Source: Actinomyces sp. (GTDB lineage: Bacteria; Actinomycetota; Actinomycetes; Actinomycetales; Actinomycetaceae). Taken from it: DNA of 32,643 bases. The DNA lies in assembly GCA_012837655.1 (NCBI GenBank), contig DUQT01000239.1, forward strand, positions 1 through 32,643, given 5' to 3'. How positions within the stretch are numbered: the first letter of the stretch is position 1; each line of letters begins with the position of its first letter. Made by a program: the position numbers and the translations under genes. Under the pieces are notes generated by a model that saw only the letters and a program-made list of their open reading frames with translations, searched no databases and was not told the DNA's origin. Below, one piece after another: positions 9,034-17,490 of the stretch.

Positions 9034-9831
9034 TCAGGCGTTCACAGAATCGAAGGTCTCGTTCGGCTTCTTTTGGCCGGCGGGAATTTCTACGTCGATG
9101 ATGTTTTCCGCGACGGGGCGGGGGCATGTGCCAAACGGGGTGAAGTGGGCGGGGAATACGCTTGAGTAGTTGAAGTCGACGACCCAGCCGCCGTCCATTT
9201 CAAGCAGGGGAGCGCGCCGCCACGCGGTGGTTTCCTTGCCGGAGGTCTTGTCGGTGAAGATTACGAAGGGGTCTTCGGCATCCGTAACGGCCATTGTGCG
9301 GGTGCGGTCGCTGAAGGGAACTTTAATTTCACCACTGAAATCAGACTTGCGGACCTTGCCTTCTTGCGCGGTGAAAATATCTCGCGAGCGAGGCGAATCG
9401 TACTTGCGGTACTCGACGGGAACTACCCATTCAGGCTTGTAGTCAAAAGTGGGAACGCCGGTGAAGACGCTCCGCAACTTGGCGTTGTCGTCGCGAACGC
9501 GCACGATAATCCGGTCAAATCGCGAGGCAATCTCGGCAAGTTTTGCGCCGGAAATAAACTCCGGCATGGGGTCTGCATCCGCGCTGATCTTGAATTCACC
9601 AACGGCGGGCTCGCCCTCGAGAATCACGCCATCATCTTGCGTGAAATTGACGTGGATGAAATCGCCGTCAAAACTCCACGTGCCGGGGAAGTTTTCGAGA
9701 CTTGCGGGCTCGGTTTCCAACCAGTCGAGGCTGGTCACGGTGAGCCAGCCGTGGGACTCGCGCCATTTTTCGTTTTCGTCGTCGCGCCACTGCTGCCAGG
9801 CTTGTTCTGCCGAAACATCTTTGTTTTCCAT
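9034..9831 (-). CDS. DUF1684 domain-containing protein
   Basis: WQQWRDDENEKWRESHGWLTVTSLDWLE... and VVDFNYSSVFPAHFTPFGTCPRPVAENIIDVEIPAGQK match the DUF1684 pattern; ATG at 9831. Confidence 0.8.
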   Translation of the reverse strand: MENKDVSAEQAWQQWRDDENEKWRESHGWLTVTSLDWLETEPASLENFPGTWSFDGDFIHVNFTQDDGVILEGEPAVGEFKISADADPMPEFISGAKLAEIASRFDRIIVRVRDDNAKLRSVFTGVPTFDYKPEWVVPVEYRKYDSPRSRDIFTAQEGKVRKSDFSGEIKVPFSDRTRTMAVTDAEDPFVIFTDKTSGKETTAWRRAPLLEMDGGWVVDFNYSSVFPAHFTPFGTCPRPVAENIIDVEIPAGQKKPNETFDSVNA

Positions 9832-10085
9832 ACACAAGAAACTAAACTAGGCGGGCGAGTGCTTCAACTGTTAGACCACTTATCGAAAACTTTCGCGATC
9901 TGTGACGAAGAAGACGGCTTGACCCCTGGATAGTTTCACCCATTCCAGGCATAATGTTCCGTGGTTCCGGTTCACCAGCGTTAAACGCTCCCATGAGCGG
10001 ACATCACTACTTCGGACGGGCTTCATAGTTCGTTTCGAGATGTTGCGTCTGGACCCGGCATCCTCGAATTCCTTAAGGAGACACC

Positions 10086-10298
10086 ATGAAGAAGGGTATT
10101 CACCCCGAGTACACCGACGTGCACGTAACCTGCACGTGCGGCAATGAGTTTGATACGCGCTCCACGCTAGGCGAAGAAACCCTACGCGTTGACGTTTGCT
10201 CAGTTTGCCACCCGTTCTACACCGGCAAGCAGAAGATTCTGGATACCGGTGGCCGCGTGGCACGCTTCGAAGCACGTTACGGAAAGCGCAAGAAGTAG
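10086..10298 (+). CDS. rpmE: 50S ribosomal protein L31, zinc-binding (C+) form
   Basis: [22 protein letters not shown]...[22 protein letters not shown]. Confidence 0.96.
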   Translation: MKKGIHPEYTDVHVTCTCGNEFDTRSTLGEETLRVDVCSVCHPFYTGKQKILDTGGRVARFEARYGKRKK

Positions 10299-10310
10299 CT
10301 TTTCGCATTC

Positions 10311-10350
10311 GGCGCCGCCCTCCATAATTCTTTGGGGGTGGCGCCGTTTC
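10311..10350 (+). terminator. Terminator-like hairpin downstream of rpmE
   Basis: GGCGCCGCCC...GGGTGGCGCC, 10 pairs including one G-T wobble, then GTTTCG. Confidence 0.6.
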
Positions 10351-10351
10351 G

Positions 10352-10357
10352 TATAAT
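10352..10357 (+). promoter_or_regulatory. Candidate -10 box (TATAAT) for prfA-prmC
   Basis: Perfect TATAAT immediately after the rpmE hairpin; -35 is not convincing. Confidence 0.45.
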
Positions 10358-10453
10358 TTTAATGGTGCACGAGGGCGATGCTTGGAAACTGCTCTCGAAT
10401 GAGCCTACGGCCAGTGGGTGTGCAGAAGTTTCAATGATGCTCGGAGGATTTGC

Positions 10454-11569
10454 GTGAGCGAGCAAGATTACAGCCATGAACTGCAGGCAGTTCAACCACT
10501 ACTTGATGAGTACAAGGAGGTTGAACTGAAGCTTGCCGACCCCGAAGTGTTGGGGGATAGGGCAAAGTCGCGAAAGTTTGCGAAGCGTTTCTCTGAGCTC
10601 GGAGCAATCAAAGCTGTAGCGGACCGTTTCACTCAGGCTCTGGGCGATTTGGAAGCCGCGCAAGAAATGGCGGAACTGGATGAGTCGTTCGCCAAGGAAC
10701 TTCCCGCAATGGAGAAGAACTTGGAGGAAGCTCACGACAAGCTCGTGCGCACTCTGATTCCACGCGACCCCTCGGATGCTGATGACGTCATTTTGGAAGT
10801 CAAAGCCGGCGAGGGCGGCGAGGAATCCGCCCTATTCGCAGCCGACCTGGCGCGCATGTACACCCGCTACGCGGAAACGAAGAACTGGAAGGTCAAGGAA
10901 CTCTCGTCCACGCCAACCGGCTTGGGTGGTTTGAAAGAAATCTCGCTGTCCATTGGTTCCAAGGGCAACGTGGCCCCCGAGGACGGAGTTTGGGCCCAGC
11001 TCAAATTTGAAGGCGGTGTCCACCGCGTCCAGCGCGTCCCCGTCACTGAGTCGCAGGGCCGCGTACACACTTCCGCTGCCGGCGTGATCGTTGTGCCCGA
11101 GGTGGAGGACGACGACGAAGAGATCGAAATCGACCAGAACGACCTGCGCATCGACGTCTATCGTTCATCTGGTCCGGGTGGCCAGTCGGTGAACACGACT
11201 GACTCCGCTGTCCGCATTACGCACTTGCCGACCGGCATCGTCGTCTCAATGCAGAACGAGAAGTCGCAGATTCAAAACCGCGAGGCCGCAATGCGCGTCC
11301 TGAAAGCGCGCCTGATCCAGCAGGCGAAGGAAGAACGCGAAGCTGAAGAAGCTGCCGTGCGCCAGTCGCAGGTGCGCACGGTTGACCGCTCCGAGCGCAT
11401 CCGCACCTACAACTTCCCTGAAAACCGCATTGTGGATCACCGCACCGGTTATAAGGCGTACAACCTATCCAACGTCCTCGACGGCGAACTTGGGCCCGTC
11501 ATCGAATCCGCCATCATCATGGATGAGCAGGAACGCATGGACGCTGCCGGCGAACAGAAGGACCAGTAA
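10454..11569 (+). CDS. prfA: Peptide chain release factor 1
   Basis: [27 protein letters not shown] (GGQ), [15 protein letters not shown] (PxT); GTG start with CGGAGG SD; ORF-track start 10418 trimmed. Confidence 0.93.
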   Translation: MSEQDYSHELQAVQPLLDEYKEVELKLADPEVLGDRAKSRKFAKRFSELGAIKAVADRFTQALGDLEAAQEMAELDESFAKELPAMEKNLEEAHDKLVRTLIPRDPSDADDVILEVKAGEGGEESALFAADLARMYTRYAETKNWKVKELSSTPTGLGGLKEISLSIGSKGNVAPEDGVWAQLKFEGGVHRVQRVPVTESQGRVHTSAAGVIVVPEVEDDDEEIEIDQNDLRIDVYRSSGPGGQSVNTTDSAVRITHLPTGIVVSMQNEKSQIQNREAAMRVLKARLIQQAKEEREAEEAAVRQSQVRTVDRSERIRTYNFPENRIVDHRTGYKAYNLSNVLDGELGPVIESAIIMDEQERMDAAGEQKDQ

Positions 11570-11572
11570 CCA

Positions 11573-12496
11573 GTGTCTGCAGGCCATGCCGGTCAGTCGG
11601 GGCAGGTTGACCCCCACAAACTGTGGAATGAGTCGACCCGCATCCTCGAGCAAACCGGCGTGCCCAGCCCGCAGCACGACGCCCGCGCGATCTTGGAATT
11701 CGTAATCGGAAAACCGCCGTACATGTGGCCCGATTCGATTTCCGAGGACGAGGCTGGGCGCATCCAACAGCTAGTTTCTAAGCGAAAACAACGCATCCCG
11801 CTGCAGCACGTGCTGGGTAGGATGTGGTTCTTAGGCATGGAGCTCAAAGCTCAGCCGGGGGTGTTCTCGGTTCGCCCAGAAACTGAAGTCCTAGCCGAGT
11901 GGGCAATCCAATCGCTCGCCAAACTTCAAGAAAGTAAATCCTCAGGTAAGCCCGAGACCCTGCGAGTGCTTGAAAACTCTCTCGGTAAGGCCGATCCGTT
12001 GCGCGTGCTGGATTTGTGCACGGGCGCGGGGCCGCTCGCCCTATCAATAGCGCGCGCCGACTGGGAAGTGGAAGTTGTCGCGGTTGAGCTCTCAGATGTA
12101 GCTGCCCAGGTTGCCGCTGACAACGCGAAGGCACTAGGTCTACCCGTCAAAGTTGTGCAAGCCGATGCGCTGGTTGTAGTTCCGGAATGGGTTGAAAGCT
12201 ACGACCTCGTGGTATCAAATCCGCCTTACGTTCCACCGCGAGAACTGGAACCCGAGCTGGAACACGACCCCGCGCAGGCCCTGTGGGGCGGGGGAGAGGA
12301 CGGGCTTGACTTCATCCGGGAACTACTGCCGGTAGCGTACGAATACCTGAAGCCGGGCGGCTGGCTGGGCGTCGAACATGACGACACCCAGGGCGTTGCG
12401 ACCGTAGAACTTGCCCGCGAAGTCGGCTTCGTCGAATCCTACACGCTTCAAGACTTGAACCTACGCGACCGATTCCTCATCGCGCGAAAGGCATAA
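11573..12496 (+). CDS. prmC: Peptide chain release factor N5-glutamine methyltransferase
   Basis: SAM motif VLDLCTGAGPLALSIA, SNPPYVPP; directly downstream of prfA. Confidence 0.92.
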   Translation: MSAGHAGQSGQVDPHKLWNESTRILEQTGVPSPQHDARAILEFVIGKPPYMWPDSISEDEAGRIQQLVSKRKQRIPLQHVLGRMWFLGMELKAQPGVFSVRPETEVLAEWAIQSLAKLQESKSSGKPETLRVLENSLGKADPLRVLDLCTGAGPLALSIARADWEVEVVAVELSDVAAQVAADNAKALGLPVKVVQADALVVVPEWVESYDLVVSNPPYVPPRELEPELEHDPAQALWGGGEDGLDFIRELLPVAYEYLKPGGWLGVEHDDTQGVATVELAREVGFVESYTLQDLNLRDRFLIARKA

Positions 12497-12541
12497 CCAA
12501 GCGCAGCCAGGCCAGCTCAGCGCCCGCAATCTATGGCTCCG

Positions 12542-12627
12542 CACGCCAACCGCGCCAGCGCACTCCTTTTCAAATCGGTAGCCATATCCAAGCAGCACAC
12601 GCCAACCCCGCTTAGCGCGCATCCATC
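12542..12627. repeat. Degenerate direct repeat with about 56-bp period upstream of tsaC
   Basis: cacgccaaccgcgccagcgcactcc (12542-) and cacgccaaccccgcttagcgcgcatcc (12598-). Confidence 0.5.
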
Positions 12628-12646
12628 ATCGTGGGATAATGCAACT

Positions 12647-13291
12647 ATGAAAACTGTTCACAGCACGACGAAGTTATCTGAAACTGACGCTCAAGAAATT
12701 AAAGGAATAGTTTCGCAAGGAGGCGTCATCGTGCTCCCCACCGACACCGTGTACGGTATCGGCGCGGACCCGTATTCAACTGACGCTGTGAACGCGGTCC
12801 TTCGCGCGAAGGGGCGCGGCCGCCAAATGCCGCCCCCGGTCCTCATTTCAAGTCCGAAAGACGCGGAAAAAGTTTCCCTCGAACTCAACAACTGCGCGCG
12901 AGCTCTCATCGAAAACCTGTGGCCAGGCGCCCTCACACTAATCACAAAATCGGTTCCAAATATCCGTTTCGACCTGGGCGACATTAAGGACACCATCGCG
13001 ATCCGAATGCCCGACCACCCCGTCACTCTTGATATTTTGCGCCACACCGGCCCGCTCGCCGTGACGTCTGCGAACCTTACCGGGATGCCTCCCGCAACAA
13101 GCATCGACCAGGCCGTAAAATATTTTGGCGAGGACGTGGCTTGCTACATCGACTCCGGACCAACCCCTGGACCGGTGCCATCAACCATCATTGATGTGAC
13201 AGGTGAACAACCCGTCTTGCTAAGGTCCGGCGCAATCGACGTGTCGGTCATCGAAGATATTTGCGGACAGAAAGTGATCACGAGGCCCTGA
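12647..13291 (+). CDS. L-threonylcarbamoyladenylate synthase (TsaC/YrdC/Sua5 family)
   Basis: GGVIVLPTDTVYGIGADP, KGRGRQMPPPVLI, LWPGALTLI, GPLAVTSANLTGMPP, VPSTIIDVTGEQPVLLRSGAI; start trimmed to ATG 12647. Confidence 0.92.
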   Translation: MKTVHSTTKLSETDAQEIKGIVSQGGVIVLPTDTVYGIGADPYSTDAVNAVLRAKGRGRQMPPPVLISSPKDAEKVSLELNNCARALIENLWPGALTLITKSVPNIRFDLGDIKDTIAIRMPDHPVTLDILRHTGPLAVTSANLTGMPPATSIDQAVKYFGEDVACYIDSGPTPGPVPSTIIDVTGEQPVLLRSGAIDVSVIEDICGQKVITRP

Positions 13292-13295
13292 GCGC

Positions 13296-14399
13296 ATGAA
13301 ACTCTACATTCTGCTAACAGTCCTCGCCGCGGGCATCACATACGTGATGACCGCGATCATGCGGCGACTATCGCTGGAATGGCATGTGCTCACCCCAGTT
13401 CGGGAACGCGATGTGCACAGCGTTCCCACCCCCAGGCTTGGGGGAGTAGCGATGGCAATAGGGTTTGGCGTCGCACTCTTGTTCGCATCTAAGTTGCCCT
13501 ACTTTGATCCCGTGTTCGTTACCAGAACTCCGTGGGCAGTTTTGGCTGGAGTAATGGCGATTGCAAGCCTCGGCCTCATTGATGATATTTGGGATTTGGA
13601 TTGGACCGCGAAGCTTGCAGGTCAGATCCTGGTGGCCGTATTCATGGCATACAACGGCGTGCAGCTGATTTCGTTCCCCATATTTGGCATCACGATAGGG
13701 TCGTCAACACTGTCCCTGATAGTCACGATCTTTATTTTCGTGGCGATAATGAACGCGGTTAACTTCGTCGACGGATTGGATGGGCTTGCAGCAGGAGTCG
13801 TTGGAATCGGCGCAGTAGGCTTTTTTGCATACTCATACATGCTGACCCGCGTGACGGGAGCCCTAACGTATGCGACAACGGCCTCCCTGATCGTTGCGAT
13901 CCTGGTCGGAATCTGTCTGGGATTTTTGCCACACAATTTTCACCCCGGAACAATATTTATGGGTGACTCCGGCGCACTCACGTTGGGGACCATAGTCGCG
14001 GCAGCCGGCATCATAGTCACCGGACAAATTGATCCGGCGGTGCTTGGAAGCTCTCAGATAATCACCGGTTTTCTGCCAATAATCCTGCCGATGCTCGTCA
14101 TTGTGCTGCCGCTGGTAGACATGACACTCGCGGTGTTTCGCAGACTTCGTGCTGGGAAGTCTCCGTTCCACCCGGATCGCCTCCACCTGCATCACCGGCT
14201 TCTGAAGCTGGGACACTCCCAGGTCGGTGTTGTGTTGATCATGTACCTGTGGACGGCTGTGATTACGTTCCCCGCGGTGGCATTAATTGTATTCAGCCCA
14301 CAAGAAGTTGCGATTGTGGCAATTCCCGCCGTGTTCGTTAGTATGATCGTGACCGTTCGATTTCTACCGGGATTGAGAAACAAGCTACAAAGAAAGTAG
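13296..14399 (+). CDS. WecA/TagO-like undecaprenyl-phosphate sugar-1-phosphate transferase (MraY family)
   Basis: VPTPRLGG, NAVNFVDGLDGLAAG, FMGDSGALTLG, HPDRLHLHHRLL; multiple TM segments. Confidence 0.88.
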   Translation: MKLYILLTVLAAGITYVMTAIMRRLSLEWHVLTPVRERDVHSVPTPRLGGVAMAIGFGVALLFASKLPYFDPVFVTRTPWAVLAGVMAIASLGLIDDIWDLDWTAKLAGQILVAVFMAYNGVQLISFPIFGITIGSSTLSLIVTIFIFVAIMNAVNFVDGLDGLAAGVVGIGAVGFFAYSYMLTRVTGALTYATTASLIVAILVGICLGFLPHNFHPGTIFMGDSGALTLGTIVAAAGIIVTGQIDPAVLGSSQIITGFLPIILPMLVIVLPLVDMTLAVFRRLRAGKSPFHPDRLHLHHRLLKLGHSQVGVVLIMYLWTAVITFPAVALIVFSPQEVAIVAIPAVFVSMIVTVRFLPGLRNKLQRK

Positions 14400-14404
14400 T
14401 GGTC

Positions 14405-14845
14405 ATGTCGACACCCATTCAGCCCACGCCGGCTCTCCGGCGAGCTGTGTCTGCGACGATCAAGAATATCTTTCTGGTTGCAGTGATCATCGCTGTGCTA
14501 ACCGGAATCGTCGCATTCATTGCAGGTGGGGCAGTATCTGGTTTGTCGGCAGTAATCGGTGGAGCTATAGGTTTGTTGTTGGCTGCTGTTACCTGGCTGA
14601 CAATGTCTATGGCTATGAAGAGTATGGACACCCAGGCTGCCTTCATGGCTGGCGATTACCTTTTTAAGTTGATCGTCATCGTTGCTGCAGTTTTGACTGT
14701 CAAGAATCTGACCGCCCTGGACCACAAGGCTTTAGGTCTTGCTCTGATTATTTCTGTCGTGGCTCAAGCGGTGACGCAGAGCTGGACTTTGGCGAGAGCT
14801 AAAGTCCCTACCATCGACAGTTTTGATGAGGTCAAGGAACATTAA
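14405..14845 (+). CDS. Small four-TM membrane protein, probable AtpI-like ATP synthase accessory subunit
   Basis: Hydrophobic helices and position immediately before atpB; start could be GTG 14399. Confidence 0.6.
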   Translation: MSTPIQPTPALRRAVSATIKNIFLVAVIIAVLTGIVAFIAGGAVSGLSAVIGGAIGLLLAAVTWLTMSMAMKSMDTQAAFMAGDYLFKLIVIVAAVLTVKNLTALDHKALGLALIISVVAQAVTQSWTLARAKVPTIDSFDEVKEH

Positions 14846-14914
14846 AAATAGCCAAGCTGATTCGTGATCCTGATAGCATTTGGAATGGTTTTAGCCCAAG
14901 GAAATGCGGAATCG

Positions 14915-14956
14915 TATATTATTTGGGGGTAACGCCTCGGTTACCGGTCAGGTAAC
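14915..14956 (+). promoter_or_regulatory. Candidate atp operon promoter/leader with three alternately pairing arms
   Basis: TATATT at 14915-14920, then GGTAAC (14928-14933), GTTACC (14940-14945), GGTAAC (14951-14956). Confidence 0.45.
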
Positions 14957-15016
14957 ATCAACACACGTCCCAGGGGGTGCATCCTGTTCACTGCAACAGT
15001 ATCGTCCGCTTTGACA

Positions 15017-15796
15017 ATGATTAGTCAAGTGCCGGCTTTGGAGCAACCAGGATTGGGGGATTTCTTCCCACCAGCGTTTGCCTTTGAAGGCACAATTTTT
15101 GAGATGAACCGGCTGGTCCTAGTGCGCCTAATCGCTACGGCTGCACTGGTAATCATCTATGCAGTCGGCGCCTCACGGGCGCGACTTGTCCCTTCGAAGG
15201 GGCAGTCCATTCTCGAAGGAGCCATCGTCTTCATTCGTGACAAGGTCGCAATCGAGACTCTCGGTGAAAAGAACGGACGCAGATACGCTCCGATCCTCAC
15301 CGTGATTTTCCTCGGTGTGTTCTTCATGAATATTACCGGTGTGATTCCTGGTCTGAATATCGCGGCTTCGTCTGTCGTAGCTGTACCACTGGTTTTCGCA
15401 GTACTGTCCTACATCGTGTTCATTGCTGCTGGAATCAAACAACTGGGAGCTGGCACGTTCTTCAAGAACCAGCTGTTCCCACCCGGAGTTCCTTGGCCTC
15501 TCTACGTCCTGTTGACGCCCATTGAACTCCTGTCGACGTTCATCATTCGTCCCGCCACACTGACTATCCGTCTTTTGGCGAACATGCTGGCAGGTCACCT
15601 GATGCTAGCTCTGACATTCTTTGGAACCCACTTTCTGTTCTTCCATGCAGCGGGTGCGCTAAAGGGTGTCGGCGTCTTGACCTTTGCTGGATCGCTTGCA
15701 ATCACGGCATTTGAAATCTTTGTGTCGGGCCTGCAAGCATTCATCTTTGCCATTTTGACGGCCGTCTACATTAAGACATCAATCGAAACCCATTAA
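15017..15796 (+). CDS. atpB: F1Fo ATP synthase subunit a
   Basis: RPATLTIRLLANMLAGHLML and ISGLQAFIFAILTAVYI-like C-terminus; start may be TTG 15011. Confidence 0.95.
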   Translation: MISQVPALEQPGLGDFFPPAFAFEGTIFEMNRLVLVRLIATAALVIIYAVGASRARLVPSKGQSILEGAIVFIRDKVAIETLGEKNGRRYAPILTVIFLGVFFMNITGVIPGLNIAASSVVAVPLVFAVLSYIVFIAAGIKQLGAGTFFKNQLFPPGVPWPLYVLLTPIELLSTFIIRPATLTIRLLANMLAGHLMLALTFFGTHFLFFHAAGALKGVGVLTFAGSLAITAFEIFVSGLQAFIFAILTAVYIKTSIETH

Positions 15797-15854
15797 CCTG
15801 ACCCAGTTGGGTCACCCACAAACTCCTTAGGGCAAAAGCTCTTAAGGCAACTAG

Positions 15855-16073
<219 letters not shown>

Positions 16074-16074
16074 C

Positions 16075-16620
16075 ATGACGTTCCTACCCGCAGCAGCTGA
16101 AGCGGCAGGGGAGAATCCAAACATTTTGGTCCCGCCGCTGTATGACATCGTCTGGCAGCTGATTGCGTTGATCATCATCGGACTTGTTCTTTACAAGTAC
16201 GCACTACCCAAGTTCAACGCAATCCTCGATGAGCGTGCCCAGAGGATTGAAGAGGGACTTAACGCAGCAGACCGCGCAAAGGAAGCTGAAGCTCTGGCTC
16301 GCCGCAAGGCAGAGGAAGCCATTGCTGAAGCTAACGCTGAAGCAGGTCGTATTCGTTCCGAAGCTAGCGAGGACGCGAAGAGCATTTTGCTTGCAGCTCG
16401 CAAGGACGCGGAGGAAGAGGCACAGCGCATTCTCAGCAACGCTGAGCGCCAGATCCTGGCGGAGCGTCAGGCCGCAGAAATTTCCCTCAAATCTGAAGTT
16501 GGCCTGCTGGCCACCGAACTAGCGGAGAAGATCGTCGGCGAGCACCTAAAGGACAACGAGCTTACCGCTCGCGTTGTAGACAGGTTCCTCGACGAACTCG
16601 AATCCGAAACGACAGTATAG
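16075..16620 (+). CDS. atpF: F1Fo ATP synthase subunit b
   Basis: N-terminal TM, then KFNAILDERAQRIEEGLNAADRAKEAE and a coiled coil. Confidence 0.95.
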   Translation: MTFLPAAAEAAGENPNILVPPLYDIVWQLIALIIIGLVLYKYALPKFNAILDERAQRIEEGLNAADRAKEAEALARRKAEEAIAEANAEAGRIRSEASEDAKSILLAARKDAEEEAQRILSNAERQILAERQAAEISLKSEVGLLATELAEKIVGEHLKDNELTARVVDRFLDELESETTV

Positions 16621-16629
16621 GAGTCCTAA

Positions 16630-17448
16630 ATGCGTGCAGCGAGTGAGAACAGCTTCAAGGCTGGCCTCGAGGCGCTTCTCCAAGCCATGCGCCATGACGA
16701 CGTAAACGCAATGGCAGTAGCTGAGAACCTCTACGGTTTCTCAGATGTCCTGCGTGACTCGGCGCGTCTATCACACGCGTTGACGGATCCAGGTCGATCG
16801 GTGGAAGACAAGCGCCAGCTCGCGCATGACCTCCTTGTAGGGGGAGTCGAATCCCAAACGATCGACGTCGTTCAGGAACTCGCCAGTGGACGCTGGTCAG
16901 ATCCGCACGACCTCGATACAGCCGTCGAAACCCTCGGTAATGAAGCTGTATTCATTGCCGCGGAACGCGAAGGCAAACTGAAGCAGGTTGAAGAAGAACT
17001 ATTCGCAGTGCACAACTTCCTAGCGGAAAACCGTGACCTGCGAGTCAACCTCTCCGACCTCGGTGTTGGAAGCGCACATGATCGTGCGCATTTCGCAGCG
17101 CGCTTCTTCGGCGATTCGATAAGCCCGTTCACCTCGCGACTAGTACGTCGTTCGGTGCGCCTATCTATCCACGGTCGTTTGCTTTCGTCCCTTCGCGAAC
17201 TGACGCACCAGGCAGCAACCCGCCAGGGCCGCCTGTTCGCACGAGTAACGTCAGCGAAACCATTGACCGATCAACAGCTCGAGCGTCTCGAAAAGATCCT
17301 CGAAACCCGGTACAAGCAGCCGATTGCCCTTAACGCAACGGTCGACCCCGAGATCCTCGGTGGCCTTCACGTTCAGGTGGGCAACGACGGTATTAACGCA
17401 ACAGTGAGCTCCAACCTGGCTAAGGCTAAACGAGAGTTGGTGCGCTGA
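16630..17448 (+). CDS. atpH: F1Fo ATP synthase subunit delta
   Basis: OSCP/delta-type C-terminus LEKILETRYKQPIALNATVDPEILGGLHVQVGNDGINATVSSNLAKAKREL. Confidence 0.94.
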   Translation: MRAASENSFKAGLEALLQAMRHDDVNAMAVAENLYGFSDVLRDSARLSHALTDPGRSVEDKRQLAHDLLVGGVESQTIDVVQELASGRWSDPHDLDTAVETLGNEAVFIAAEREGKLKQVEEELFAVHNFLAENRDLRVNLSDLGVGSAHDRAHFAARFFGDSISPFTSRLVRRSVRLSIHGRLLSSLRELTHQAATRQGRLFARVTSAKPLTDQQLERLEKILETRYKQPIALNATVDPEILGGLHVQVGNDGINATVSSNLAKAKRELVR

Positions 17449-17490
17449 ATCCCATGAATTCACTTTTAAGAAACGGTAAGGAAAAGCTCA

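Noticed and set aside
8835-9101. 88-aa + strand ORF with repeated RQAALSPLFVS motif
   Set aside because: Repeat motif is simply the DNA repeat translated; starts in the terminator T-tract and runs antisense into the DUF1684 gene.
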